This document shows, in pieces, positions 1 through 11,813 of a DNA stretch of 64,000 bases; within the stretch, counting starts at the first letter, position 1, and the number at the start of each line of letters is the position of its first letter. The DNA is from Liolophura sinensis (taxonomy: Eukaryota > Mollusca > Polyplacophora > Chitonida > Chitonidae). The stretch lies in contig NC_088300.1 of the NCBI RefSeq assembly GCF_032854445.1, positions 53,854,984 to 53,918,983 of the forward strand. The letters are read 5' to 3'. The notes beneath the pieces were generated by a model. It searched no databases. It was not told the DNA's origin and saw nothing but the letters and a program-made list of their open reading frames with translations. Both the position numbers and the translations under genes were made by a program.

Positions 1-1965
1 GGTCGTTAGGTGGCTCTGGTTCAACCTTAACGGCCCTCTGGTGGCGTGGGTCGAGAAGAACAGTGCCGAAAGTACAATGCATGCCAGTGATGATTCGCTT
101 TAGTGGCCTTTAGACCGTGTTTGCGCGTGGCTGCAGGTCGAAGACCTCGATGCAGCGAAAAACAAGATTTACATTTGGTTGTTTGTTTGGTTATAACTTT
201 CCTTCCACCTGTGTAGCATGACAAAGAATGAGGTCGGGTGCCTTGAAGAACCAACCTTTCTTTACTCCACACAGTTTGGCAAAAAACGGTACGTATACAT
301 CTGCTTTTACGCACAAAACCAGACTATCCTATATAGAAAACAGCCGTGTAATTCCACACTGTAGTTGTGAGGAGAACGAATGGAGACAGGAAATCAAGGT
401 TTGCAACCCGATCCCTGTCTAGCTCCTTATCGATACCTTCAATTTAGCCACCATTAATTTATGTTCCAGATAGGGACCCACGTGATGGCAGTAAAGCCGT
501 CTTAACGCGGTTCGTCTGTCACGATAACCAGTGATGTATGGGCGGTTATTTGTAAAAATCGGACTCATGTTTCATTTGTTACGGTTAGTTGAAGTGGAGT
601 GAAGGTTTTTTTTTCTTTGTAAGCGTAGGCCTATATGGAAACGCAAACACCATGTACAGAAACTCCTATTAATGTCAACGTAAATACCCAAATTTTGTGC
701 AAATAAACTTTCAGAAAATAAGAGTAAAAAAAGAGATGACAAATGATCGAAATGTCCAAAAGCTTCTTCCCAACGTACAGTCCTATATTTGCCTGTTAAT
801 ACGACATTCTGTGCGGTATAGGCTTGTAGAATGACCGAAAACCATGATCTGTCTAACACATGCCGCACAGTTTACTTTGATGTAATATGTGATAATGAAT
901 TGGTCGACTACAGCAATGATTTAACGTGACACGGTCGCCGTCAAGCCGCAAGCGGCAATCGCATTAAAGTCGATGTTCTTTTCTTGGAACTAGACCACAT
1001 AGCAACATCTAGGTATAAAATAATTATAAAATGTTAAAATGGCATAAAATGAAGAACAAGAAGGTAAACATGACAATCAGTCCAAATCAAATATAATTGT
1101 AACCATTATATTGTAGTATAAATGATTATAACCATATTTTTCAGAAGTACAAATATATGGTCAGTTTGTATCCACTGGCTTTTAATGGATTCAGCGAGTT
1201 ACACATGGTATAGTTTGTGAACTAAACAACTAGTAATCCGATTAAGAAGGAATTGGGGAATCAATAATGGAAAAAAGACCTGTCCAAACATACCCATGAA
1301 TTGACAGCTGTGAAGGCATCAATCGCGTTTCGGTATCTTTTAATTGGTTGTCTATATACAGATTTGTCGGAGCTTAAAAGTTTGATAAAAGAAACCGAAA
1401 GAAGCCAGTGTGGGCCTTTAGGTGGAAACTGTGACAGAGCTGTGATAAGTGTTGACTGTGACTATTTAAATTTTACCAAGTATCATACTGTCTTAGCTGC
1501 TCTGGTTTACTCTATATGATCAATATATCTTTTACTTGAGTTCTCGCTTAGCAACAGAGGCTGGAGTTATCGCCCTCTAGTTGTAGGCTAACGTTGACAA
1601 ACACACATGATAATGATAATGGAGAATTTGTCATCACCTTACGACTCTACATTGCAAGATGTAGATAACTTGCTTTTCTCTTTTCTTTTGTTATACAAAT
1701 TTATAGCATTTGCTAACCTTTATAGTTAATAAGGAACCATGCGTCGAAAAAGTCAAATTTTACTCACGATGACCAGTAGGTCCACAATAAAATGGTTTTG
1801 ACAATTGGCAATTTCGATATTTCTGACTAAAACTCAGCACATTGACGTGGCGGCCTAGTGAGGTAGAATGATATATAAACATCACACATATAATGACATT
1901 TACACCCTTACACGTCGATGAGCATAGGGATTTTCTGTTGTGCTTGTAACGAGAATTTTATTTAT
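1..1965. other. AT-rich stretch, nothing supported
   Basis: No exon, known repeat or RNA gene is recognised here. Open frames are short and lack splice or composition support. Confidence 0.5.
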
Positions 1966-2107
1966 GGCTGGCAGGCCTTCACTCGTCAGACCGGAGAGGA
2001 AGCCACCATGAGCTGTACTTGAACTCACAGCGATTGCATTATTGTAGAGGTTCCTGGGTCATTGTGCTGTGCTAGCAGGCTAACCACTGCAGGTCAAGGA
2101 GGTGCCA
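1966..2107 (-). repeat. SINE-A fragment (head and part of body)
   Basis: Similar to the full family-A copies at 50681 and 61635. It contains the reversed GGAGAGGAAGCCA body block, the TTGAACTCACAGCGA block and the tRNA-like head, ending near the CTAACCACTG box A complement. The AATA tail is missing. Confidence 0.75.
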
Positions 2108-4439
2108 TGTGAAGATAAAAGGATGTGTAATGAGTACTCAACACCTGTGTGGCAAAATTGTGCCCAGATCTTTGATACTTGTAGCAGCTCTTTGTTTTGT
2201 TTTTTAAGCCCACACTTTTCCACGGTTCAAAGAACACGAACTATTTACGGCTGATGCGCGATATAAATGCCTTGTGCAGGTGGATTTATGCTTTTAAAGA
2301 TTACTGGCAAGAAAATTACATCGTCATGCACTCGTTAGCGAAGAGGCCAAAGCGTTTATGGCCCGCTTTACTGAAAGTCGGTCAATGTAGCACACGTGGT
2401 TTTTTTTTTTTTTAAATCAAATGACCGTTTGATATAGTTTCAGTCAAGCAAACAGGCTGGGGTCTATTTGAGGGCCGACGTGTTCCTCGCTGTAGACAGG
2501 TTTTCGTCTCATAACGCCTTGTTGGGCCCCAGGCTATATGGCAATTCGCTTGGCAGGAGAGAAAGAAACGCCTACAAATGAGTCTTTGAACATCTCTGTA
2601 TGGTTCTCAGTCGAGACGTCTAGTGGTCATTTTGCGTCACACCATAGGATTGCAGCAAAACCCTCTGCATATAGCTTTTAACCGTTATGACGGGCTTTGA
2701 CGTGGTAAAAAAAAAGAAGAAGAAGAAGAAGAAAAAAAACGAGGTAAAGAATTGGCTGTAATGACACTATATGCAAGCGTTTGCAAGTATTCCAATGTTA
2801 TAATGTCCCTTGTAGCCGTTGCCAGAAAAGGTTCACTGGTAAAGTTTACTATATTATTCTTTAACAATATACATTGCGGAAACAGAGGATAGCGTACCAT
2901 TTCTCGTGTTTGCATACCAATAAAAATAGTAATGTTTGCTTGTTAAAGTTAAATTCGTTCACATATAGAGTTCAAAACACACTGCCAGATGCATGGTAAC
3001 TTATAAAAGTCCCAGTCTTCATATAGTAAGTGTTGTGAATACATAAAAAGGGACCATAGTTGGATTCGAAACGTACGCGCAATTGTCTTGGGCTAAAGCG
3101 CTACAGAAAAAAAACACTACTGCTCTCAGCAACCTCTATGAGATTTATAAATTCCCGATAATCAAAAAATATTTCTTTTAAATGAACATAAAGCAACACT
3201 TCCTGTGTTTTGAACAGGTTTTCAGCTGAAATTATTTTCACTGCGGAGCGTATAACTCCCGCTTCGAAAATAAAGCAACGATATCGATCACGTGTTCATT
3301 TGCACTTCACTCCATAGTCATCGATCCCTAAAGCCAATATAGGAAAACATCAACAGCGATGATATCAAACAGATGGGATATCGAACCGAATGTGAAGTGA
3401 AAAAAATGTAGAGGAATGCGAATCTAACCAGAGAAATGACCACGTAGTCTGTTATTTTGAACCTCATATTACACACGGACAAGTTTTACACCTTTTTCAA
3501 GTTTCTTTCCCCCAATCATAAACCTGACTTTCGACGTATTCTCGAACGCGGCGTGAAACGCAAATAACGATAGAGCTCATTTTAAATACAAAATGTTAAG
3601 TCGTGTGCAAACATTTTATCACCTCTTTCCTTTGTATTTAAAAGTGCTTCTGTGAAATTAATAACCCAGTTTCAAAATGCCAATACCATGAGAAATTTAC
3701 AGTCTTTTTTTTAGAGAGCTAATCTCTCAACCAGGTGAGCATTTGTAAGCTGATATTAATGGAGTCGACAAGTAAGGAGTTTCATCAGCAATTATAATTT
3801 GCAAATTGTTCAGCAGCAGGAACAAGAATTTACATTTCGGCCTAAAGCTGGGCATTCGCTATTCAGTCTTTCCATGAAATTCTTGCTAATTTCTTTTCTG
3901 CACCACCGTCATGGGTTATGTAACACACCTGGGCCAATATCTATCAAATGTCTTAAAACGTAAGTCAAAAATTCAAACACAAAAACAGTTAAAATATGTT
4001 TTCTCTCTAAGAAGTTCTCTCTCTAATGGATATGGTGTCATGTTGACTTTATGCTGTGATTACTGTGACACAGAGGTTTGGCGTGGCATAAGCAGAGGGC
4101 TTTTGTGTCAACTGCACAGTTCAGTGTGCGGTTATAAGTCTTACGATTGCAGTACTGTGTAAGATGACATTGCCATAGGATAGGAAAAATTGCAGTCTAG
4201 CCGTGTTGAGCTCTCTGAAGCACAGACAAGAGGGAACGAGCGCACGAGCGCACGAGCGCACGAGCCTTTTGAGTTGTGTATAGAGCGAATTACAAGTCAG
4301 TCTTGAACTGTTTTGAATTAGTTTCATTTCTTTAGACTGGATTCTGATGCGATGGACCGATGCTAAGACAACAATCACGATGTTGAGAGGTGCTATTGAG
4401 GAAAAGCAGTGACGTGCTCAGCCAATCACGTGGTCTTCC
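2108..4439. other. No gene seen; simple repeats only
   Basis: Holds a GAA-rich run near 2712-2735 and a short ACGAGCGC run at about 4236-4264 (just three copies). Otherwise nothing is recognised. Confidence 0.5.
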
Positions 4440-5080
4440 ACCGGAACGGTTTCTCCTACACACCCTATATAGTAGAGCTTATGGGATTATGAGAGTGAGA
4501 GTAAGGCAGACACGATAAACACGGAGCGGCCTATCACGTCTGTTTAATTATTTATCTTTTCATTGTTGCTTAGAACATAAGCATGTGCGGCGGGTAGCGG
4601 GAAATTAGTGTAATCGGGATAAACCACCAACCTTTGATGAGTTATTCACGCTGAACAATTGCATCTCATGACATCACTTTATAGTTTAAATAAACAAAAT
4701 AAACACAACAAATTATTCACTTTCTGTCATTTTTTAATATCAGCAGTATGGATTTTGGGCATAACCAGAAGACATATTGCGCAAATTGCACTACGCCACG
4801 CTATAAGCCTATATTGTATATTAACTGTGATGACAACACAGCATTTTGAATAACTCTAGACCAGTGACGTTTAATAAATTGCAACTAACGTCAATGCATT
4901 TTTTAAAACCTAATTCTGCTTCAGTCATGGTGTTAGGGGACGTGCTATACGTTGCTATTTTCTAAGTATATATATGAACAGTTCGAATAAAACCCTGACT
5001 GAGGTTAGTTGACAACAGACCGGATTTCACCGGTAAGACGTGTGACCATTGGCCAACTATCACAATGTCGGGTGTTTTTG
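4440..5080 (+). repeat. LTR-like repeat, related to the one at 57.4 kb
   Basis: CTATATAG at 4465, GTGACGTTTAATAAATTGC at 4865 (identical 19 bases to 57744) and TTTCACCGGTAAGACGTGTG, then TGACCATTGGCCAACTATCA, parallel the 57.8-kb copy. The two copies share parts, not the whole length. Confidence 0.4.
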
Positions 5081-6667
5081 CTATAGTCTTTTACATCAGA
5101 TATAATTCAACCGAACTGTCTTTTCTCATTGCTTGTAGGCCTAACGGGTCTTTCTCGGTTAGACAGAGTCTGAGTCAATTCTTTTCTTCTCCATCAATCG
5201 TTTATCTTGGTCTAAGGATCAATCGGTGACATAGGCGGGGTGTTAAGCACCCTGCTCGGTGGATCGTTTCGTTATGAGCTGTCGTAGTCAGACCTTGTTA
5301 CATCTCTAATTAAGCCAACTCCCCATTCTCACATCTCGAACTCCAGGACTATTTTGGAAGTCTTTGCCCTCAAGCTTTGGTAAGCAACAAATCAATCGAC
5401 CGTCTAACTGGTTTCTGAAATCTTCTATTTGTCCTTCAAACTGTCTTGTACTTTATCCAGGTCTAAACTGGTCTTGTACTTCCCCAATCTTAGGGCCTGA
5501 CATATATGATGCATGCAGCTTTATCCGTCTAACGCCGGTCTCTGACCTACCTTTAACGTCATGGACGGCACCGGTTCGACTATTGTTCCACCATCTGTTC
5601 TCTGCAAAATATTGGAAATTTTGTATTTATGACTGTTTGTCTTGCAGTAATGTCATTTCAGTGGGTAAATATACAGAGGGCGGCGAACAATATGTCAACC
5701 TATCTGCAGAGATCTAGAGAAAGCCTTCAAATGTAGTGATCTATGGGTACGGTACTGAAAACCATTTTGAAATCCCCAATACATATAATGGGCTTTGTAC
5801 AAACTCAAAGGAGTGAAGCAATATAAATTTTAACGTATCCAGTTACGAAATACGAGATCAACAAACCTATGCCTTATGCTTTTATGTCTGTTCGTGTATT
5901 TAACTTAAAATGATAATAAAAAGGAAGCTGCAAATTATTGAGCTGTAAATGACTGAATTGCGACAGATCATGATCGAGGAAAGTAAATAACTAGTACTTT
6001 GGATGAAATTTCTTTATTTTATGAACTTTCGTCTGTGTACATAGTTACAAAGTGATTCAGGTCTTTTGTCTTTTGTCAGATAACGTTATCCGTAACTCGG
6101 AACATGGCATGGAGACAGTTGCTTAAAATGTGCAGCGCATGGTACAAGTGACTGACTATATGTGAATTGTCTTTTTATGCAATAGTCATGTAAGTCATCG
6201 TATTAATAAAACATTTTGTTCTAATAACAATCAGACGTTCAGCTGGGCCAATTTGCGCTGTTGCATAAAACCACTTTTTTCTTGTGGTTGTTGTTTTTCA
6301 CTAGTAAGGTAGCGTTTTCGAAACCAAAAGCCGCTTGCAGCGTTTTGCTGGAAAACTTGCAGTGTGTTACTGAGGTGCTGGATGCTCTACTGGTAACAGA
6401 ATATCCAAACTAAACAAAATGAATCAATCGTGGCCAAAGCACAGACAGCAACGTATAATTGCACATCGGAAAATGTTATCCTTTTAATTGTATGCTCATA
6501 TTCCTTGATGTATGTAATGATTCTTATATAAACAAGACAAAGATAAAATCTTTATACATCTTGAGATTACCAGTCGTCATATGACAGAATTAACACCCAA
6601 GGGAAATTGTGAAAGGTTTGTACTATCACAACATGTTGTTTTAACTCAAGGGCATTAACATATTGGG
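5081..6667. other. No gene seen
   Basis: A 117-codon frame at 5364-5717 has no recognisable domain, and its composition is that of translated AT-rich DNA. Nothing else is supported. Confidence 0.5.
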
Positions 6668-6926
6668 TTAATTTATTTATTTATTTTAATTGGTCTTTTA
6701 CGCCGTAAACGAGAATATTTCATTATTATTACGGCGGTCAGCATTGTGGTGGGAGGAAATTGGGCAGAGCGCACGGGGGAAACCGTAGGTTGCTGCCAGA
6801 CCTTCCTGTGTAAAACCGGACAAGAAACCAGCATAAGCTGAACTTGAGCTCACAGGGATCGCATTAGTGAGAGGATGCTGGATCACTGCAATGCGTTAGC
6901 ACTCTAACCAGTGGGCCACGGAGGAC
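6668..6926 (-). repeat. SINE-A, nearly full length
   Basis: Read in reverse it starts with the tRNA-like head (GTCCTCCGTGGCCCACTGG) and ends in AAATAAATAAAT. The middle carries the family's GGTGGGAGGAAA and CGGCGGTCAGCATT blocks. Diverged; no clear target duplication. Confidence 0.85.
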
Positions 6927-7108
6927 ATGGATCATCATGGAGTTACAGAGAGCTCTGTATAGGTTCATGGCATATACGTAATTCGAGTGTATTACTGAAC
7001 ATTCAAGCTCAAGTACAAACTACTATGTACAAAATCACGTCTTTCTGGCAAAAGATCTGCTCAAATCCCGTAGAGAAAGTTAGACAAGGCAGAAATAAGA
7101 TATTCTAT

Positions 7109-7682
7109 TAAAGGTGGAGAAAACATAAAAATGACAGTTCAGATGAAAGTGTGCGAAAAGTTATTCCTGAATGTGGTGTTCAATATTTTTTCCAATCTTT
7201 CCTTAAGGAGAGAAAGACACTTGAAAATAATTTTTGTATGGTGGGTATTTGGGACCACCTTTTGGTATTATAGTCTTTATTTAATAATGTCATAAATGAG
7301 GATGTAACACAGGTTCAATCAATATTTTTGCACTAGAATTTGTTCTTTTCAGCTAACAAATGTATTAAACCTCAATTTGGATCATATCTTTATTTTTAAT
7401 ATGTTCATAAGTATTATTATAATTTAGGTTAAATGCATATGTTTCGATATAAACCACAAATTTACATTCAAATAAATTCATTACGCATGCATCACATCCT
7501 TATTTAGAACAAAAGTTTACCAAAAGTTGTTCCCTAATGCCCACCGTACATAAATACTTTCAAATACCCTTTTCTCTTGAACAAAAAAATTCAAAAAAAT
7601 ATTAAAGACCATATTTGCAAATAAGTTTTGAAGCTCTTTCATCTGATTTTGACATCATTTTTATGTTTTATTCTCCTTTCAG
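7109..7682. mobile_element. Long foldback (MITE-like) element
   Basis: The left arm (about 7109-7312) and the right arm (about 7488-7682) are imperfect inverted copies of each other over roughly 200 bp. Matching blocks include AAACATAAAAATGA, CAGATGAAAG, TGGTGGG and CTTTTGGT, all in the same order when the right arm is reversed. The 175 bp between them do not pair. There is no coding capacity, so it fits a non-autonomous foldback DNA element. Confidence 0.75.
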
Positions 7683-8423
7683 GAAGATAGTGACAATTAA
7701 ATTTAAATAGGTATAATTTTATTAAAATATATATTTACATTTCGTTGTTTAGTTTATAGTAGTGAAATATTAGCTCTAAGAAAAGAAATGATGTCTTTTC
7801 AGTTTACGCCACGTAAGCCCTACTTCAACCATAACGTGACAAAGCGCCAACCAAACACTAATTAGTGGCGCTGATGCATGTTTCTGTGTGCCATCAGCAC
7901 GTAGCTGGAGACACGCATGTCTGTGCAGAAACGACATGCATCAGTCATTATTAGGTGGAATGCGATAAGATCTCGCCACGAAAATCCAGCGACTCTAGAT
8001 GCTTGATAAGTTATATTAATTAAGTAGAGTGTGGTAACGGTAATGTGTTATGTTTGGATTAATTTACATAGGGAAGGAAAACAAAGTGCCGAGAGTTTAT
8101 GAAAAACAAACCGCCTGACATAAAGCCACCGCCAAATCACTCAGAGCTGGGCTGGAGCCTTACTTTTACATCTATGGTCGCGGGCGAATCAGCTGGGGCA
8201 AGACGCAATTTTTGAAAAGCAACTGTTGTAGAAATCTTGAAAAAAAAATGCAATATTTTGATCCACACTGGTATACAGCGTTTTTCTCCAATAATCATTG
8301 GACAAAAGTAACTTCTTTGAGCCAAGACTATACAGGACACCAGCAGAAATTTGGAAAGTTGCGAATGAGTCTACTAGCAATATACCAATGGTGAATGTTA
8401 TGAGGGGCCAAATTAAAGTGACT

Positions 8424-8770
8424 TATCGATATCGATATATGGTAGCAATTGTCGATAAATGGCTTACCCATATCGATCATTCCGCCTTTTTAGCCTTATG
8501 ATAGTTACTGCTCCTTCCTGACATGTCGTAAAGTTTTTAACCGGAAGTTTTTCAGTTTTAGCAGAACAGAGTAAAACATCACGATATCGAAAAATATTTA
8601 TCGATATCGCTAATTCATTTATCCATATCAATAAATGATTTATCCATATCAGTAAATGGATTACTGATATCGATAAATCGTGGGCACTTATCGATATCGA
8701 TAAATGAATTAATGATATCTATGGATGAATTAGCGATATCAATAAATGTTTATCAATATCAGTAAATAAT
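8424..8770. repeat. Cluster of TATCGATA-type palindromes
   Basis: TATCGATA, TATCGATAT and close variants recur about a dozen times. They include the perfect 16-bp palindrome TTATCGATATCGATAA at 8688 and variants ending in AAATGAATTA. The core is the same as the Drosophila DRE motif (TATCGATA), but a simple repeat origin is equally possible. Confidence 0.8.
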
Positions 8771-10645
8771 TTTATAACTTTCTTTTAAATGTTAATTTGG
8801 ACCCCATAGAGTGGTGTGTCATACAATGATGTCACTCTGTGTGTATAGTCTACCTCATACTTACATAAGAATCGCATAATCGCTTCAACATTTAAAACTG
8901 GCAGAGCAAGTCCTTTTTTAATTCCTAATTTCTTTGTTGATTTTCGAGTTTTGTTTTCCTTTATTTTTATTATTTATGTATATTTTGTCACAGTCTCACC
9001 AGAAGGGGAGAAAAATGGGTAAACCTACATCAAGGCTATATGTACGTGACAGCAAAAATACTCAACACAGACGCATATTGCTCACTTTTGCAGTATTGGT
9101 TGGTATCAGAATATAACCACACCTTTTGTCCGTGTGGCAGCTTATATTCACACATTACGATACCGGCGCAGTTTATGAGCTGATATATGAGTGTTAATTT
9201 CCGGCAGAACGTGGACCCCTGCTCCCCCGTGATGAACTCGAGGTACATTGTCCTACCAGATTTGGACCTGATTTCGGGTCAAATGTTGAACCAAAGGACT
9301 CATTGTCCTTGTTCCATTTAAAACTCCACGCCATATAGTCCCTAAATATGGAAGGAATCAATGTATTTCTGTTTACCCATATTACCAATATGGACATAGC
9401 CGCTCCCTTATTAAAGCAATCGTGAATTTATAATAATCCCTGATTATTGGGGAATAAATATTTAATGTTACAAGCCGGTATTCACTAATATTCTTCTGAC
9501 GTTAGGGAAGCCGGCAATGTTGTGCCCGTCAGTTGTATTACGGTGGGATGAGTTTACACACTGTACCTACCATTAAACGTACTTGCAATTCCTAGCCCTA
9601 TTGGTGACCAGGGATCCACCAACGACAAAGAGTTGTATATTTACTGAGAATGAGTGAGGTGGATGTGGAGGGGGAAATAGGGGAGAGGAAGGAAAACGGA
9701 GATATATGGAGTGCAGAGCTTTCGGGGTGCCATACAGTCTCTCACGCAAAAAAAATTCCATTTAGCCAAACTTTTCTCTCTTCCTTGCAATATTTGAAAG
9801 CCCCCCACTTATGGTTTCGTGTCGCTGAGAGGGTGTTTTGAAGATCATGCCTGGAAACCCCGCCTGGATTCGGAGAAGCTTTCTGTTTTGCAAAGTGGAA
9901 TCGCATTTTTTATTACCACTGTACTGCATGATGCTGTAGTTGTCCAGTACACATGCAGATTTTGAAAGAGGTTTGGCAAAGAAGTTTGAAAGACAACATT
10001 TTTTGATGATTCCTTGCAATATTAAATGATGTTGGTGGAGGCGTACTTTATCCGTTGGATCTCCAAGATCATATGCATTGGTTGGTTAATGAGAATTTCC
10101 CAATCAAATGTTTTAACCTAAAGATCTTTTGCTTCTGATTTTCACCGTGGCCCATTTGAACATTTCTCTCAGTGCTGAAGATTGACGTAAGCTCCAACTG
10201 CAGAATAACTTTCCACGCATTTTAGTACTTTGACATACACTTTCTGCTGAGTGTCCAATGAGGAGCAGAGGAGTTAGATGTCCGTATCAAATTTTTTTTT
10301 ATATCGATGTGTTAAAACATGAGATTTTCAGCGCGAATCATTAGCTTTTCTTCAAAAAAAAAAACAAACGATTCCGTGTGTTTACCGTAGGTCTGATTCG
10401 CTACGCGTCCTACGTGGACTTCATTTGAAGGTATTAGTAACTTTTTCTACACCATTCTTGGAAATGAAAGGCTGAAAATTAACACGTCCAGTGGAGAGTG
10501 CGAAGTAGATAAAATTATGTGTACTATCAAAATCACAACCCCGTCCATCAACTGGATTAAGTAGTGACGGTGTACAGTGGAAGTCACTGGAAAATATTCC
10601 ATGACCAAAACCACAATTTTTAAAATCCATATTATCATGGATTTC
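8771..10645. other. No gene seen
   Basis: Ordinary AT-rich DNA with short overlapping frames on both strands; no splice-supported exon found. 7683-8423 is likewise empty. Confidence 0.5.
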
Positions 10646-10853
10646 TTTGATTTATATAATTGGAGTTTTACGTTATGCTAAGGTGACCAGAATTATTATG
10701 GGGGGAAATCTGGCAGAGCCGGGGGAAACCTACCACCATCGGTAGGCCGGAGAGTAAGGCAGCATGAGCTGGATTTGAACTCACAATGATCGCAATGACG
10801 AGATACTAATAGGTCATTGTGCTGCGCCATCTCTCTAACCACGGAGGCCACGG
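10646..10853 (-). repeat. SINE-A, internally deleted
   Basis: It has the tail side (GGAGTTTTACG), the AGCCGGGGGAAACC body, the AGCATGAGCTGGA block and the head complement (CCACGGAGGCC). Part of the body is missing. Confidence 0.8.
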
Positions 10854-11428
10854 ACCACCAAAACGGCATCACGAGACCACCAAAACTGCTTCCTGAGACT
10901 TCCAAATTTTAATCGACTAATTGTGTCAGAAACTGAAAATCTTATGAGAGATTATAAGACTTAACACTACTGTTGGTACAGTTTCGGACTTTGAAGTTTG
11001 AGAAAACTGTCCTGAAAATGGTAGAAGGTCCTAGTAAATACTTTATCGTGGTTGGTTTCTGTCAGGAGTGGTTTTAAATAATACACCTGTACTGTGTTCC
11101 TGTTGTTAATATTTTAGCCAAAGACCCTGTAAGAGAATGTTAGATAAGCTCCTAAGATGCTCACGAGACGGCAAAGGTTTGCACGATGGAGTCTGGAAAG
11201 CTACGTCTTGGTGGATTTCATGGAAAGACACAGGTTACAGCCTAAGTTTATAGAAAACACCAAGCACAAGATGGCCATCATTTGACGGGTCTTTCCATAG
11301 CACTCCTGAACACAACCGGAAACCCATTTATAGGCTGAGTTATTATCTTTTATACGTTAGCCGATTTTCGGCGTCACGATCTATCATGGGCGAATTATGA
11401 AGAAAGCCCGAAATAATCGAAACTCGTT

Positions 11429-11709
11429 TCACACAAGTACCTCTTCAGCGCTGCCTTGAAAACCCCGCGTTATTGAGTCGGTCAACACTGCAGAATGATC
11501 GAGCCGCTCCACGCATTCAGTGCTCCAGGCAGGCGAAAGCTGCTCTAGCAGCCGCCTGTTGTAATACTGCACAGTCGCCGAGCGGAGATCGCGGCATTCT
11601 CGTCTGCTCGCCATATCTGACGCTGTGGCGCGAAGAGCGTCAATCATGATCATGTGACCTAAAGGTGGAAATGCTTGAAGGAACTCAACGAATGTGATTG
11701 AAATAGATT
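11429..11709 (-). CDS. Candidate orphan coding exon, unrecognised
   Basis: On the minus strand an acceptor (CACGTTTCCACAG) is followed at 11709 by an open frame of 92 codons: SISITFVEFLQAFPPLG, a middle part with DALRATASDMASRRE, then VQYYNRRLLEQLSPAW and a stop at 11429-11431. A donor-like GAAGAG/GTACTT at 11441 could instead make it internal. The block is clearly richer in GC than its flanks, and its Glu/Arg/Asp/Gln-rich composition looks like real protein, with no run of low complexity. The + strand is full of stops. I do not recognise the family and see no matching neighbour exon. It could also be an exapted or decayed fragment. Confidence 0.4.
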
Positions 11710-11745
11710 CTGTGGAAACGTGTGTGCCTAAAGGGCTTTACCTTG

Positions 11746-11813
11746 TGAGGCGTGGTGGTGGAGGTGGTGGGGTGGAGGTGGGGGTGAGGGTGGGGGTGGG
11801 AGTGGTGAAGTTG
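11746..11813 (+). repeat. G-rich low-complexity tract
   Basis: GGTGGTGGAGGTGGTGGGGT-like sequence for nearly 70 bases with many G runs of two to five, followed by GGGGGTGGGAGTGG. It lies just outside the candidate exon at 11709, on the opposite strand sense. It could form a G-quadruplex. Confidence 0.8.
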
